Positions 18,441 through 29,522 are shown, numbered from the stretch's first letter. The stretch is 64,000 nt of DNA from HLUCCA09 sp965277275 (GCA_965277275.1 CBDICG010000002.1:2790001-2854000); one strand, 5' to 3'. Translations and numbers: made by a program. Notes: generated by a model not told the origin, from the letters alone.

Positions 18441-19553
18441 GTGCCGGGCCTTGCGGTGACATCGCTGGCCCTGTCGCAGTTCCGGTCACACCGGAAGGTG
18501 GCGCTCGCGTTCGACGGGCGGCCGGTGGCGATTTTCGGAGCGAATGGCGCGGGCAAGACGAACCTTCTCGAGGCGGTTTCGTTGCTTTCCCCTGGGCGCG
18601 GGCTGCGGCGGGCGACTGCGGAGACGCTGGCACGCCGCGGGATTGGTGCGGGGTGGCGGATCCGGGCGGGGCTGGTGTCGCTCGGGCGGGACCATGACAT
18701 CGAGACGGTTGCGGAGCCGGGAACTGCCCGGGCGGTGTCGATCGACGGGAAAGCCGCGCCGCAGGTGGCGCTTGGCCGCTTGGCCCGCATGGTTTGGCTG
18801 GTGCCCTCGATGGATCGGTTGTGGACGGAAGGAGCCGAGGGGCGGCGGAGGTTTCTCGACCGGATGGTGTTGTCGTTCGAGCCAAGCCATGCGGATGCGG
18901 TCTTGCGTTACGAAAAGGCGATGCGCGAGCGCAACCGGCTCTTGAAGGAGGAGGTGCGCGACGCGGGGTGGTACGGCGCGCTCGAGGCGCGGATGGCAGA
19001 AGCCGGGGCGGATGTTGTTTCACATCGGGCGGCGGCGCTAGAGCGGATCGCGGCGGCGCAGGACGGGGCGCAGACGGCCTTTCCCACGGCGGACCTCGCG
19101 ATGATCGGGCCGGAGGGCGAGGAAGCGCCGACCGATGCTGACGCGCTCGCCGCTGCGTTGGCCGAGGGGCGTTGGCGCGACATGGCGGCGGGGCGCACCC
19201 TTGTCGGGCCGCATAGGGCGGATCTGGCGGCGGCCTATGCGGCCAAAGGCGTATCGGCGGCCCAGTGTTCGACCGGGGAGCAGAAGGCGCTGCTCTTGTC
19301 GTTGGTTCTCGCCAATGCGCGGGCTCTCGCGGAGGACTTCGGGGCGCCGCCGCTCTTGCTTCTCGATGAGGTGGCCGCGCATCTGGATGCCGGACGGCGT
19401 GCGGCGCTTTACGATGAGATTTGTGCCTTGGGGGCGCAGGCGTGGCTGACGGGGACGGGGCCGGAGCTCTTTGCCGATCTCGGCGCGCGTGCGCAGCGGT
19501 TCGAAGTGTGCGAGGTCGACGGAGAAAGCGGTGTGGAGGAGGTGGGAATATGA
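18441..19553 (+). CDS. recF: DNA replication and repair protein RecF (GTG start)
   Basis: A 370-residue SMC-like ATPase that loads RecA at single-strand gaps with RecO and RecR. Walker A is GANGAGKTNLLEA (about 33-45). The signature CSTGEQKALLLSL is near residue 276 and Walker B is LLLLDEVAAHLD near 304. The GTG start at 18441 is well placed after AAGGAGAGG. The stop overlaps the next start (ATGA at 19550), so the downstream VOC gene was translationally coupled. Confidence 0.95.
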   Translation: MPGLAVTSLALSQFRSHRKVALAFDGRPVAIFGANGAGKTNLLEAVSLLSPGRGLRRATAETLARRGIGAGWRIRAGLVSLGRDHDIETVAEPGTARAVSIDGKAAPQVALGRLARMVWLVPSMDRLWTEGAEGRRRFLDRMVLSFEPSHADAVLRYEKAMRERNRLLKEEVRDAGWYGALEARMAEAGADVVSHRAAALERIAAAQDGAQTAFPTADLAMIGPEGEEAPTDADALAAALAEGRWRDMAAGRTLVGPHRADLAAAYAAKGVSAAQCSTGEQKALLLSLVLANARALAEDFGAPPLLLLDEVAAHLDAGRRAALYDEICALGAQAWLTGTGPELFADLGARAQRFEVCEVDGESGVEEVGI

Positions 19554-19981
19554 ATGACCAGCGCGTGACACTCATCACCCTCGGTGTAGACGATCTGGCA
19601 AGGTCCAAGGCGTTTTATGGGCGGCTTGGCTAGGTTCCGGCGGAGGCAACGGAACAGGTCGTGTTCTACCGCATGGGCGGCATGATGTTTGGCCTCTTTG
19701 GCCGGGAGGCATTGGCGGCGGATCAGGGCCGCGCTGGGGTGCGGCTGCAGACCGGGGCGATGACGGTGGCCCGGAATTACCCAAGCCCGGAAGAGGTGGA
19801 TGCGGCATTCGCGCGCGCAGAGGCGGCGGGGGCGGAGGTGCTCAAGCGGCCGGAGCCTGTCTTCTGGGGAGGGTACTCGGGCTACTTCGCGGACCCCGAC
19901 GGGCATGTTTGGGAACTGGCGCACAACCCGTTCTGGGCGCTCGACGCCGATGGGCGGCTTGCGCCCGATGAGCCTGACTGA
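19550..19981 (+). pseudogene. VOC/glyoxalase-family protein interrupted by an in-frame amber codon
   Basis: The frame starts at ATG 19550, overlapping the recF stop. It encodes MNDQRVTLITLGVDDLARSK and FYGRLG, hits TAG at 19631-19633, and continues open in the same frame to 19981. The continuation (VPAEATEQVVFYRMGGMMFG ... GGYSGYFADPDGHVWELAHN) is a normal VOC metalloenzyme half. Without the stop it would be 143 residues, a complete one-domain VOC protein. Family members usually have Trp after FYxRLG, so a single TGG to TAG change explains it. Either a recent nonsense mutation or a base-call error; a truncated product from a downstream start (19661) is also possible. Confidence 0.8.
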
Positions 19982-20042
19982 CCGCGCACCCGGGAAAGGC
20001 TGGCAATCTCGCCGATCCGACACCATATCTTGGGGGTTCGAC

Positions 20043-20071
20043 GTGACATTGCCCCCATGAGCGCCTATAAG
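20043..20071 (+). promoter_or_regulatory. Sigma-70 promoter of gyrB
   Basis: GTGACA (20043-20048), a 17-nt spacer and TATAAG (20066-20071) each match the consensus at five of six positions. The predicted start leaves a short leader with the ribosome binding site ACGGAGGA ten bases before the gyrB ATG. gyrB therefore has its own promoter, independent of the recF transcript. Confidence 0.75.
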
Positions 20072-20098
20072 ATCTCGAAAAACGGAGGATCGGCATAG

Positions 20099-22519
<2,421 letters not shown>

Positions 22520-22722
22520 CAGGCCTTGCGCATAACGGCTGCCGATCCGGTGGCCCAGAACGCCGCGGGCGGGAGTGTTTTCCAACGCTTCGGCGGCGTG
22601 CCCTCCCTGTGATTGCCTGGCTTTTCGCGAAAGTGGCCCCTCTATCCGAGACCGGAGCAGGCATTGCCGTGTGCGGACATGCGCGGCTTTGCATCAAATG
22701 CGCCGAAACCAGCCCGTGGGCA

Positions 22723-22737
22723 TTAAGGCGACATCAA
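22723..22737. promoter_or_regulatory. Possible CtrA box upstream of flagellin
   Basis: TTAA, seven bases, TCAA: one mismatch from the CtrA consensus. CtrA activates motility genes in several Rhodobacteraceae. It lies about 155 bp before the flagellin start. A short degenerate motif, so weak on its own. Confidence 0.3.
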
Positions 22738-22854
22738 CAATCGTGGACGCAGGTTGCGCTGGCATCCGAGAGAGGGTGGCACGGCGTAGATACCCCATCG
22801 CCGTAGACGTCAGAACGACTCGTTAGCGTCGGCTCATGCCGGCAATTCGCGATC

Positions 22855-22874
22855 GCGGCGAAAAAATCCGCCGC
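22855..22874 (+). promoter_or_regulatory. Hairpin in the flagellin 5' leader
   Basis: GCGGCG (22855-22860) pairs perfectly with CGCCGC (22869-22874) around an A-rich loop. The ribosome binding site GAAGGGA starts five bases later, before the ATG at 22892. FlbT of Caulobacter is known to act on the flagellin 5' leader, and flbT lies 2.4 kb downstream, so this may be its target. Confidence 0.5.
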
Positions 22875-22891
22875 TAACGAAGGGACCAAAC

Positions 22892-24796
22892 ATGTCCAGC
22901 ATTCTCACCAACACCAGCGCAATGACCGCGCTTCAAACGCTTCGCGGCGTCAACACCGATCTGGCACGCACGCAGGATATGATTTCGACCGGCAAGAAGG
23001 TCGCCAACGCGAAGGACAACTCCGCCATCTTCGCGATCTCCAAGACGATGGAGAGCGACGTTGCCGGCTTCAAGGCGCTGTCGGAATCGCTGTCCCTTGG
23101 CAATTCCACAATTGCCGTCGCATCGAACGCGACCTCGCAGATCGGTGGTCTTCTCGAGGAGATCAAGGGCAAGATCACGTCCGCGTCCAGCGAGAACGTG
23201 GATCGTGCCAGCCTGCAGAACGAGATCGACCAGCTGCGCGACCAGATCACCGGGATCGTGGGCGCCGCCCAGTTCAACGGCAAGAACCTGCTGCAGGATG
23301 ACGATTCGTTCTCCATACTTGCATCGCTTGACCGCTCGCCGACCGGCGCCGTAACGAGCAACTCCATCACCGTCAGCGGCCGTGACTTCGGCACCGATGC
23401 CGGTGTGGCCGGCACGGGTGCCAGCGGCAAGAACGCATCGATCTCGGGCAGCGGCGTAACCGCAAGCGAGAGTGGCACGAACAGCCTCGTGCTTGCGAAC
23501 AACGCCAACATCGTCGACGGAACCGATGTCTTCCGCGTGACCATCGATGGTGTCCAGATCGACGCATCGCTGGAGAACATGCAGGAGGCGGGCACCATTG
23601 CGGCGACGGCCACGCAGGCCTCCGACGAGGACGTTGCAGCCTACATCGCTGGCGTGATCAACGGTACGAACGACGCCGGGCCGAGCCTCAACATGCAAGG
23701 CGTGAGTGCGACGATCACGGATACCGCCGGTGCTGCCGGGATTTCTGTGTCGTCGACGGCGTCCGAAGAGATCACCCTGTCGAGCGCCAACGTTGGCGCG
23801 GTTGCCGCTGGCACCGCTCTTTCCGGAACACTGGCGGCCGTGACCGGTGAGATCAACACCCGCACCTCGGTGTCGATCGACATGACCACCAACGAAGCGG
23901 ATGCGGCTGACGAGACCGTGTCGCTGACGCTGGGCGAAAACACGTTCACCTACACGTCGTCGGGCGATCTGAACGCAGCCGCCACGCTGACGGAGATGGT
24001 GGGTCAGTTCAACCAGCAGGCACAGGACCAGGGTCTGACCCAGTTCGTCTTTGACGAAGCCGGCACCTCGCTGACCATCGGCAACCTGAGCACCGAGGAA
24101 GCCTACGACGTCGCAATCGACACGTCGGGCCTCACCACGAACGCCGCCGGTGTTCTGAGTAACCCGTCTCTTGATGCGGCTACGGCTGTCAGCACCAACA
24201 TCGACATCTCCGGCACGATCGTCGAAGGCGACAGCTTCAGCGTGGACATTGGCGGGCAGCAAGCCACCTACGTTGCCGGTGCCAACGAGAACGCCAACGA
24301 TGTGATCCGTGGCCTGCAAGCCGTGATCGCCGCGGATGGCCCGGCGGGCATCAACACCTCGCTGACCTTTGCCAACAATCCTGGCCAGGGCGACGTGGCG
24401 TCGATCTCGCTGAGTGGCGATGTGGGCGGGGCGGTTACCCTGACGGAAGCACGAGGCGGTACCGAAGCGACGGGGGCTCTCTACGGTCTCTCGACGATCG
24501 ACGTGACGACGTCGGACGGTGCGACCAAGGCGCTCGATACGATTGAGAGCCTGATCCAGGTGAACATCGACGCGCAGGCCGAATTCGGTGCTTCGGCCCG
24601 GCGGGTGGATCTGCAGAACGAGTTCATGACGAGCCTCATCGACAGCTTCAAGACCGGCATCGGTGCCCTTGTCGATACCGACATGGAAGCCGCGTCAGCA
24701 CGGTTGCAGGCGCTTCAGGTTCAGCAGCAGCTTGCGGTTCAGTCGCTCTCGATTGCCAACCAGGCGCCGCAGACGATCCTGTCGCTCTTCCGGTAA
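22892..24796 (+). CDS. fliC: Flagellin, long form with large variable central domain
   Basis: A 634-residue filament protein. The conserved N-terminal D0/D1 helices (MSSILTNTSAMTALQTLRGV ... QFNGKNLL, to about residue 135) and the C-terminal D1/D0 part (LQNEFMTSLIDSFKTGIGAL ... NQAPQTILSLFR) are typical. Between them lie about 375 residues rich in Thr, Ser, Ala and Gly, probably a surface-exposed domain; many roseobacter flagellins are shorter. No Cys is present. It is followed by a strong hairpin and then flaF-flbT, which control flagellin secretion and mRNA stability. Confidence 0.95.
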   Translation: MSSILTNTSAMTALQTLRGVNTDLARTQDMISTGKKVANAKDNSAIFAISKTMESDVAGFKALSESLSLGNSTIAVASNATSQIGGLLEEIKGKITSASSENVDRASLQNEIDQLRDQITGIVGAAQFNGKNLLQDDDSFSILASLDRSPTGAVTSNSITVSGRDFGTDAGVAGTGASGKNASISGSGVTASESGTNSLVLANNANIVDGTDVFRVTIDGVQIDASLENMQEAGTIAATATQASDEDVAAYIAGVINGTNDAGPSLNMQGVSATITDTAGAAGISVSSTASEEITLSSANVGAVAAGTALSGTLAAVTGEINTRTSVSIDMTTNEADAADETVSLTLGENTFTYTSSGDLNAAATLTEMVGQFNQQAQDQGLTQFVFDEAGTSLTIGNLSTEEAYDVAIDTSGLTTNAAGVLSNPSLDAATAVSTNIDISGTIVEGDSFSVDIGGQQATYVAGANENANDVIRGLQAVIAADGPAGINTSLTFANNPGQGDVASISLSGDVGGAVTLTEARGGTEATGALYGLSTIDVTTSDGATKALDTIESLIQVNIDAQAEFGASARRVDLQNEFMTSLIDSFKTGIGALVDTDMEAASARLQALQVQQQLAVQSLSIANQAPQTILSLFR

Positions 24797-24805
24797 GTCT
24801 AAGGG

Positions 24806-24840
24806 ATCGGGCGGCCTGAAAACGGGCCGCCCGATTGCTC
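24806..24840 (+). terminator. Terminator or attenuating hairpin after flagellin
   Basis: ATCGGGCGGCC (24806-24816) pairs perfectly with GGCCGCCCGAT (24825-24835), loop TGAAAACG, followed by the T-containing TGCTC. Eleven base pairs, ten bases after the flagellin stop. It would separate abundant flagellin mRNA from flaF-flbT. Confidence 0.75.
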
Positions 24841-24882
24841 TCTCGCCTTGTGACACGTCTTGCACTCCTGGAAGGAACTTCC

Positions 24883-25269
24883 GTGAACGCTTACTCCCCG
24901 GCCAAAATGGCCCAAGCCGCATACGGCACTCCGTCGGTCCCAATTCGGACGGAGCGCGGCACAGAATACGCCGTATTCATGCGCATTACCCGCCGCCTGA
25001 AGGCTGCAGCAGAGAAGGGTGCCAGTGGATTTCCCGAGTTGGCACGGGCCCTGCACGAAAACCGTCAGCTCTGGTCGATCATCGCAATCGACATCGCCGA
25101 CACGAACAACCAGCTACCGCGCGATCTCCGTGCCCGTTTGATGTACCTCGCCGAGTTCACCTTTGCGCATTCCGCCGAAGTGCTGTCGCGCGAGGCGGAT
25201 GTCGGCCCACTGATCGAGGTCAACGCGTCTGTCATGCGCGGCCTCGTTGGGGAAGGGGGCGTGCGATGA
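24883..25269 (+). CDS. flaF: Flagellar biosynthesis regulator FlaF (GTG start)
   Basis: A 128-residue alphaproteobacterial FlaF-family protein (NAYSPAKMAQAAYG, RGTEYAVFMRITRRL, ENRQLWSIIAIDI). In Caulobacter FlaF is needed for flagellin synthesis and secretion and works opposite FlbT. The GTG at 24883 is preceded by GGAAGGA and gives the family N-terminus; the frame is open upstream but with unrelated residues. Its stop overlaps the flbT start (ATGA). Confidence 0.9.
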   Translation: MNAYSPAKMAQAAYGTPSVPIRTERGTEYAVFMRITRRLKAAAEKGASGFPELARALHENRQLWSIIAIDIADTNNQLPRDLRARLMYLAEFTFAHSAEVLSREADVGPLIEVNASVMRGLVGEGGVR

Positions 25270-25682
25270 GCGGCCTTGTCCTCAAGCTCGGCCCTAAAGA
25301 GCGGGTCCTCGTCAATGGTGCCGTTATCGAGAACGGGGATCGGCGCACTCGGATCGCGATCCTCACACCCGGAGCCAATATCCTCCGCCTCAAGGATGCG
25401 ATCCACCCCGAGGAGGTGAACACGCCTGTGCGACGGGTCTGCTATATCGCGCAGCTTGTCCTTTCGGGGGATGCCGAACGCGACGGTGCAAAGCTCCAAC
25501 TGCTGCGCGGCATTGAGCAGCTGAGCCAGGTGTTCCTCGACGCCGACAGTCGCAGCCTCCTCGACACGGCGACCCGGGCTGTCCAGGAGGAGCAGGACTA
25601 CCAGGCGCTTAAGGTGCTGCGGATGCTGCTCCCGCGCGAGGAGCGTCTGCTCGCGGCATCTCACGTCGGGCGCGCGCAATGA
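25266..25682 (+). CDS. flbT: Flagellin mRNA regulator FlbT
   Basis: A 138-residue FlbT-family protein. The N-terminal LVLKLGPKERVLVNGAVIEN and the middle RRVCYIAQLVLSG are characteristic. In Caulobacter FlbT binds the 5' leader of flagellin mRNA and promotes its decay until the hook is complete. It overlaps flaF by four bases upstream and the DUF1217 gene by four bases downstream, so flaF-flbT-DUF1217 are tightly coupled. Confidence 0.93.
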   Translation: MSGLVLKLGPKERVLVNGAVIENGDRRTRIAILTPGANILRLKDAIHPEEVNTPVRRVCYIAQLVLSGDAERDGAKLQLLRGIEQLSQVFLDADSRSLLDTATRAVQEEQDYQALKVLRMLLPREERLLAASHVGRAQ

Positions 25683-26482
25683 CGTTCCAGCCCGTTATTC
25701 CCATTGGCGGTTTTGCGGGCTGGCAATTCCTGCAACGCACGATGGAGGTGCAGCGCAGCGCGTTCGACGCCTCCCCCGTGCGCCAGCGGGACGTCGACTA
25801 CTTTCGCGAGAACATCGGATCGGTCGGTTCGGCGGAGGAATTGGTATCGGATCGCCGCCTGCTCACGGTCGCGCTCGGGGCCTTCGGCCTCGATGATGAT
25901 ATCGACAACCGCTTCTTTGTCCGAACCGTGCTCGAAGAAGGGACGGCCAGTCGCGAAGCGTTGGCCAACCGCCTGTCCGATACGCGGTACCGGACGTTCT
26001 CAGCTGCCTTCGGTTTCGGGCAGGGGTCGTTTCCGAGCACGTTTCGCACCGGATTTGGCGAAGAGATCGCGTCGGCATTCCTCGAGCGCCAGTTCGAGAT
26101 CGGGGTCGGGGAGGCTGACCAAACGCTGCGACTGGCATTGACCCTCGAGCGGGAATTGCCGGACGTGGCGGAGCGTACCGTCTCGAACGACACAAAGTGG
26201 CTGACGATTATGGGTAATCCGCCGCTTCGAAGCGTCTTCGAGACGGCACTCGGCTTGCCCCAATCCTTCGGTGCGCTGAACATCGACCGCCAACTCGAAG
26301 ACCTGAAATCCCGCGCGGCCAGCGCCTTTGGCACGTCAGACGTTACCGAGCTGAGCCAAGGAGAAGAAAGCGAAGATCTCATGCGGACTTTCCTTGCACG
26401 GGCCCAGCTCCAGGCGTCCGGGCTCTCCGCCTTCACGCCCGGCGCTGCGGCGTTGACCCTGTTGACCCAGGCGGCGCGCTAA
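25679..26482 (+). CDS. DUF1217 flagellum-associated protein
   Basis: A 267-residue protein of the DUF1217 family (MTFQPVIPIGGFAGWQFLQR, DVDYFRENIGSV, DRRLLTVALGAFGL, YRTFSAAFGFGQG). Members are found in alphaproteobacterial flagellar loci and are suspected rod- or export-related factors, but no activity is established. The start overlaps flbT by four bases, which ties it to flagellin regulation. No signal peptide or transmembrane helix is evident. Confidence 0.82.
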   Translation: MTFQPVIPIGGFAGWQFLQRTMEVQRSAFDASPVRQRDVDYFRENIGSVGSAEELVSDRRLLTVALGAFGLDDDIDNRFFVRTVLEEGTASREALANRLSDTRYRTFSAAFGFGQGSFPSTFRTGFGEEIASAFLERQFEIGVGEADQTLRLALTLERELPDVAERTVSNDTKWLTIMGNPPLRSVFETALGLPQSFGALNIDRQLEDLKSRAASAFGTSDVTELSQGEESEDLMRTFLARAQLQASGLSAFTPGAAALTLLTQAAR

Positions 26483-26619
26483 CACACGGGCGCGTTGCAC
26501 CCTGCCTGTCGCAGGCCGCTGCCCCGAGATGCGGCCCCGGAAACGCAAAATGGGCAACATAGATGGTCGCGGCAATGGGAAGGGCTCGACGAGGCGCGGA
26601 ACGCATCTACCCTCTCCCA

Positions 26620-27360
26620 ATGGCTTTCATCGTTACTCCGAGCACCGTTCGCAACCCCGCGCGCTTGAATCTTAAGCGCGTTGCCTCGCAGATGCTTGGC
26701 CGCGGGTTCCGCGTGATCCCTCGCGGCACAGGAACCGGGCGGGTCTTCTGGCGTATCCTCTTCGATCAGGCGCCCTTTCGGTACTTCCTTGCCCTGTCAC
26801 CGTTTCCGATCGCGATGATTATCCGGCCGGATCTGGCACTCGCGATCAGCCAGGCGCCTCTCTTGATGTTTGCGATGATCGTCTTGATCGAGTCGTCGGT
26901 CTTGTCGATCTCCACGCCAGCCAAGCGCCGGCGTTTGATCGACGCTGCGGAGGCCGACCGTGGGCTGGACGTGCTCAGGCAGCGGGGCGCGGACGCGCTT
27001 TCGCGCATTGCGGCCGGACGCGGCATGCAGACAGACAGGCTACACCTGGTGGTCGAGCAATCGGGCTTGGCGCGGGTGCCGGTGCTAACGTTGCTCTCCG
27101 TTCAACGCGAGGCGGATAGGCCGGGCGCGCGCCCGGACCTGCTCGACCTTGACGCGGCAGAACGCACTATGCTGCTCGACAGGATCTTTGACGACGCGTT
27201 TTCGGAGGCGCTTCTGCACACGATCAATCTCTATGAGAACAAGTTCGTCCGTGACATTCCCTTCGAGGCAACCGCCGTGACGGCCCATGCGCGTTTGATG
27301 GCCATGGCTGCGAGGTCGGGTGACCCAGCAATTCCATCGCCCGCGGAGCCAGCGGGATAG
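26620..27360 (+). CDS. Unrecognised two-helix membrane protein downstream of the flaF-flbT operon
   Basis: A 246-residue protein if the ATG at 26620 is used; ATGs at 26563 and 26575 in the same frame would add up to 19 residues, and none has a clear ribosome binding site. Two hydrophobic segments (FRYFLALSPFPIAMIIRPDL and APLLMFAMIVLIESSVLSI) lie in the first third. The cytoplasmic remainder is Arg/Asp-rich and helical (LDLDAAERTMLLDRIFDDAF). I do not recognise the family. It follows the DUF1217 gene by 137 bp on the same strand and may be part of the motility block. Confidence 0.65.
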   Translation: MAFIVTPSTVRNPARLNLKRVASQMLGRGFRVIPRGTGTGRVFWRILFDQAPFRYFLALSPFPIAMIIRPDLALAISQAPLLMFAMIVLIESSVLSISTPAKRRRLIDAAEADRGLDVLRQRGADALSRIAAGRGMQTDRLHLVVEQSGLARVPVLTLLSVQREADRPGARPDLLDLDAAERTMLLDRIFDDAFSEALLHTINLYENKFVRDIPFEATAVTAHARLMAMAARSGDPAIPSPAEPAG

Positions 27361-27534
27361 CTGGGTCGGCAGCATCCGGTGACGGCTGCTATGCTTCTGA
27401 TCTGGTGGCGAATCCTGCCCGCGGTGCCGCGGTCGATCCTATGGCCTCGATGCGTGGCCCTCGATTCGCGAAACACGCCGACGAATGACGCGGTCGCCTC
27501 GCGCTTGGCGAAGTCGCCTTCTGACTTGCGAAAC

Positions 27535-28308
27535 TCATGGCAGCAGCACATCGGCGAAGTGCACGACAACGTCAGCATCGTTGCAGAGCACGATGCCGTA
27601 CCCACCCGGTTCGTCGACGGAATCGTCTGAGCTGGAGGGTCCGAGCACCATCGGCATCTGGTGACAGGGGCTCTTGAGCACCGTGATCGGGACGCCGCTG
27701 GCCGTTGCATGGATCGTGCGGTGGATGTGTCCGGCGAAGACATGTGCCACGGACCCAGCGCGGAATGTGTCGCAGACGTCTTTTGCGTCTTGGAGCGCGA
27801 TCCTGTCCATGCCCTCGAGGCCAGATAGGAACGGCGGATGGTGCATGAAGACAAGGCAGGTGCGTCCGTCCGCCGAGGAGAGTGCCGCGTCGAGCCACGC
27901 GCGACGCCGGGCGCAGAGCCGCCCGGAATGGCGCGGCAGCGCGTCGGGATCCACGGTGTCGAGCAGGATCAGGCGCAGGCAATCAAAGTCCACGACGGAC
28001 TGCACAAACCCGTCCTCATCTGTCGCGGCATCGGGAAACGCCGCGCGGAAGGTCGCGCGATCGTCATGATTGCCGATCATCAGGCTGACTGGCCAGGGCC
28101 GCCCCTCCAGGAGCCGTGCCAGACCGGCATACTCCTCTGCAGTGCCGTGGTGCGTGAGATCCCCCATCAGGATCAGACGGTCCGCATCGGGGTGCGCCCG
28201 GGCGGCGTGATCGAGCACGCTTTCGAGCCGCTTTGATGGGTCGAGACCGATGATCCGGCCCTCGGGGGGCAGGATATGCAGGTCTGTCATCACGAGGATT
28301 TTCGGCAT
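27535..28308 (-). CDS. Class III cyclic-nucleotide-type metallophosphodiesterase
   Basis: A 257-residue calcineurin-like phosphoesterase. The metal-binding motifs appear in order: TDLHI (about 8-12), MGDLTHHG, GNHDD, FMHHPPF and FAGHIHRT. The GNHDDRATFRAAF segment and overall length resemble GpdQ/CpdA-type enzymes that hydrolyse cyclic nucleotides or glycerophosphodiesters; the substrate cannot be told from sequence. The frame is open upstream to 28377, but ATG 28308 (MPKILVMTDLH) starts at the first metal-binding strand, as usual for the family. Confidence 0.85.
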   Translation of the reverse strand: MPKILVMTDLHILPPEGRIIGLDPSKRLESVLDHAARAHPDADRLILMGDLTHHGTAEEYAGLARLLEGRPWPVSLMIGNHDDRATFRAAFPDAATDEDGFVQSVVDFDCLRLILLDTVDPDALPRHSGRLCARRRAWLDAALSSADGRTCLVFMHHPPFLSGLEGMDRIALQDAKDVCDTFRAGSVAHVFAGHIHRTIHATASGVPITVLKSPCHQMPMVLGPSSSDDSVDEPGGYGIVLCNDADVVVHFADVLLP

Positions 28309-28389
28309 CGGCCAAGCCCCACAGTGTCCAAGGCTTCGCATCCGCGAGGCAAAACGTTGGCCGCGCACGCCGCACACGGCAGGGATGTG

Positions 28390-28974
28390 TCAGAGCTTGC
28401 CGCAGGCGCGCAATTGGCTTTCGTACGTCACTGCACGGCTGGCGACACGGCTCGACACGTTCAGGAGCCAGCCCTTCGAACGGTAGGATCCGCGCGCATA
28501 GCCCGTCCAGCCATCGTGGTAGGCGAGGTACTGATTGCGCGCGTCGTCGAGGGGAATGCCGTTCCGCTTGCGCGTTTCGTTCATGTACCAGCCCATGAAA
28601 TCGGTCGCGTCGCGGATCTTGTCGCGCCGGGCCCGCCGGTTGCCTGTCGCATCCTTGTAGGCGTCCCATGTGCCGTCGAGTGCCTGGCTGTAGCCATAAG
28701 CCGTCGAGACGCGCCCAACGGGGATTACGCCAAGTTCCCAACGGAACGGGGTCTCGGCGTCTCCGTCGAACTTGCTTTCCTGATGGATGATGGCCATCTG
28801 AACCGGGACAGGGACATCCCAGTTGCGCTCCGTTGCGCGCATCGCGCGCAAGTAGGCGGGGCGTTCGCTTACAATGGCGCACGCGTTGTCGAGATCGCGA
28901 GGCGGTTGCAGGTCGCGCCCGCCGCACGCCGCCAACACGATTAGTAGCCCAAAGGCCAGGAAATATCTGCTCAT
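28390..28974 (-). CDS. Lytic transglycosylase-like lipoprotein (SLT domain)
   Basis: A 194-residue predicted lipoprotein. The signal sequence ends in a lipobox (IVLAAC, Cys17). The SLT-type domain shows the catalytic Glu in AIIHQESKFDG and the region VSTAYGYSQALDGTWDAYK, typical of enzymes that cleave peptidoglycan glycan strands to 1,6-anhydro products. The domain extends to the C-terminus (YHDGWTGYARGSY). It starts 81 bp upstream of the phosphodiesterase on the same strand and may be co-transcribed with it. Confidence 0.85.
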   Translation of the reverse strand: MSRYFLAFGLLIVLAACGGRDLQPPRDLDNACAIVSERPAYLRAMRATERNWDVPVPVQMAIIHQESKFDGDAETPFRWELGVIPVGRVSTAYGYSQALDGTWDAYKDATGNRRARRDKIRDATDFMGWYMNETRKRNGIPLDDARNQYLAYHDGWTGYARGSYRSKGWLLNVSSRVASRAVTYESQLRACGKL

Positions 28975-29192
28975 GCCTGATGTCCGCTGCTTTGCCGCCG
29001 GATCGTTGTCCCTTAGCTTAGCGCAAAGCGAGACAAGGGGAAACGCATCCGTCGATCACGAATTCGGAGACGGGGCGCCCCAATGTGTCGGTTTTTGGGA
29101 TTCTACGCACTGTTTCCGGCGCTTCCCGGTCTGTCGCATGGACACCGGCGGACCTGACTTGTACGTATGACGGGTGTGAGAGGTTGGACGGA

Positions 29193-29519
29193 ATGTTGAA
29201 AACCAGGGCGAAATATCACCTCGGGCAGGTTGTGCGTCACCGCAAACATCCGTTTCGTGGCGTGGTTTTTGACGTGGATGCGATCTTCTCGAATTCCGAG
29301 GAGTGGTACGATGCCATTCCCGAAGATAGCCGTCCCGCCAAGGAGCAGCCGTTCTACCATTTGCTCGCCGAAAACGACCAAAGCTATTACGTGGCGTACG
29401 TGTCTGAGCAGAATCTGCTTCCCGATCACTCGGGCGAGCCGGTCGACCACCCCGATGTCCCGGATCTCTTCGGTGAGTTCGAGGACGGGATCTACCCGCT
29501 GCATTTCCAGCTGAACTGA
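29193..29519 (+). CDS. hspQ: Heat shock protein HspQ
   Basis: A 108-residue HspQ-family protein (KYHLGQVVRHRKHPFRGVVF, FYHLLAENDQSYYVAYVSEQ). HspQ is a small heat-induced protein that in enterobacteria delivers substrates to Lon protease and affects DnaA stability. The ATG at 29193 gives the usual length; the frame is open to 29085 with unrelated residues. No clear heat-shock promoter was found upstream. It faces the DUF1244 gene, with two GC-rich hairpins between their ends. Confidence 0.9.
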   Translation: MLKTRAKYHLGQVVRHRKHPFRGVVFDVDAIFSNSEEWYDAIPEDSRPAKEQPFYHLLAENDQSYYVAYVSEQNLLPDHSGEPVDHPDVPDLFGEFEDGIYPLHFQLN

Positions 29520-29522
29520 TAC

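Larger units (their letters stand above)
22520..22891. other. Intergenic region upstream of flagellin
   Basis: About 370 bp. A TTAA-N7-TCAA element at 22723-22737 is one base from the CtrA-binding pattern TTAA-N7-TTAA known in alphaproteobacteria. A 6-bp hairpin lies just before the flagellin ribosome binding site. No clear sigma-28 or sigma-54 promoter and no gene were recognised. Confidence 0.5.
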
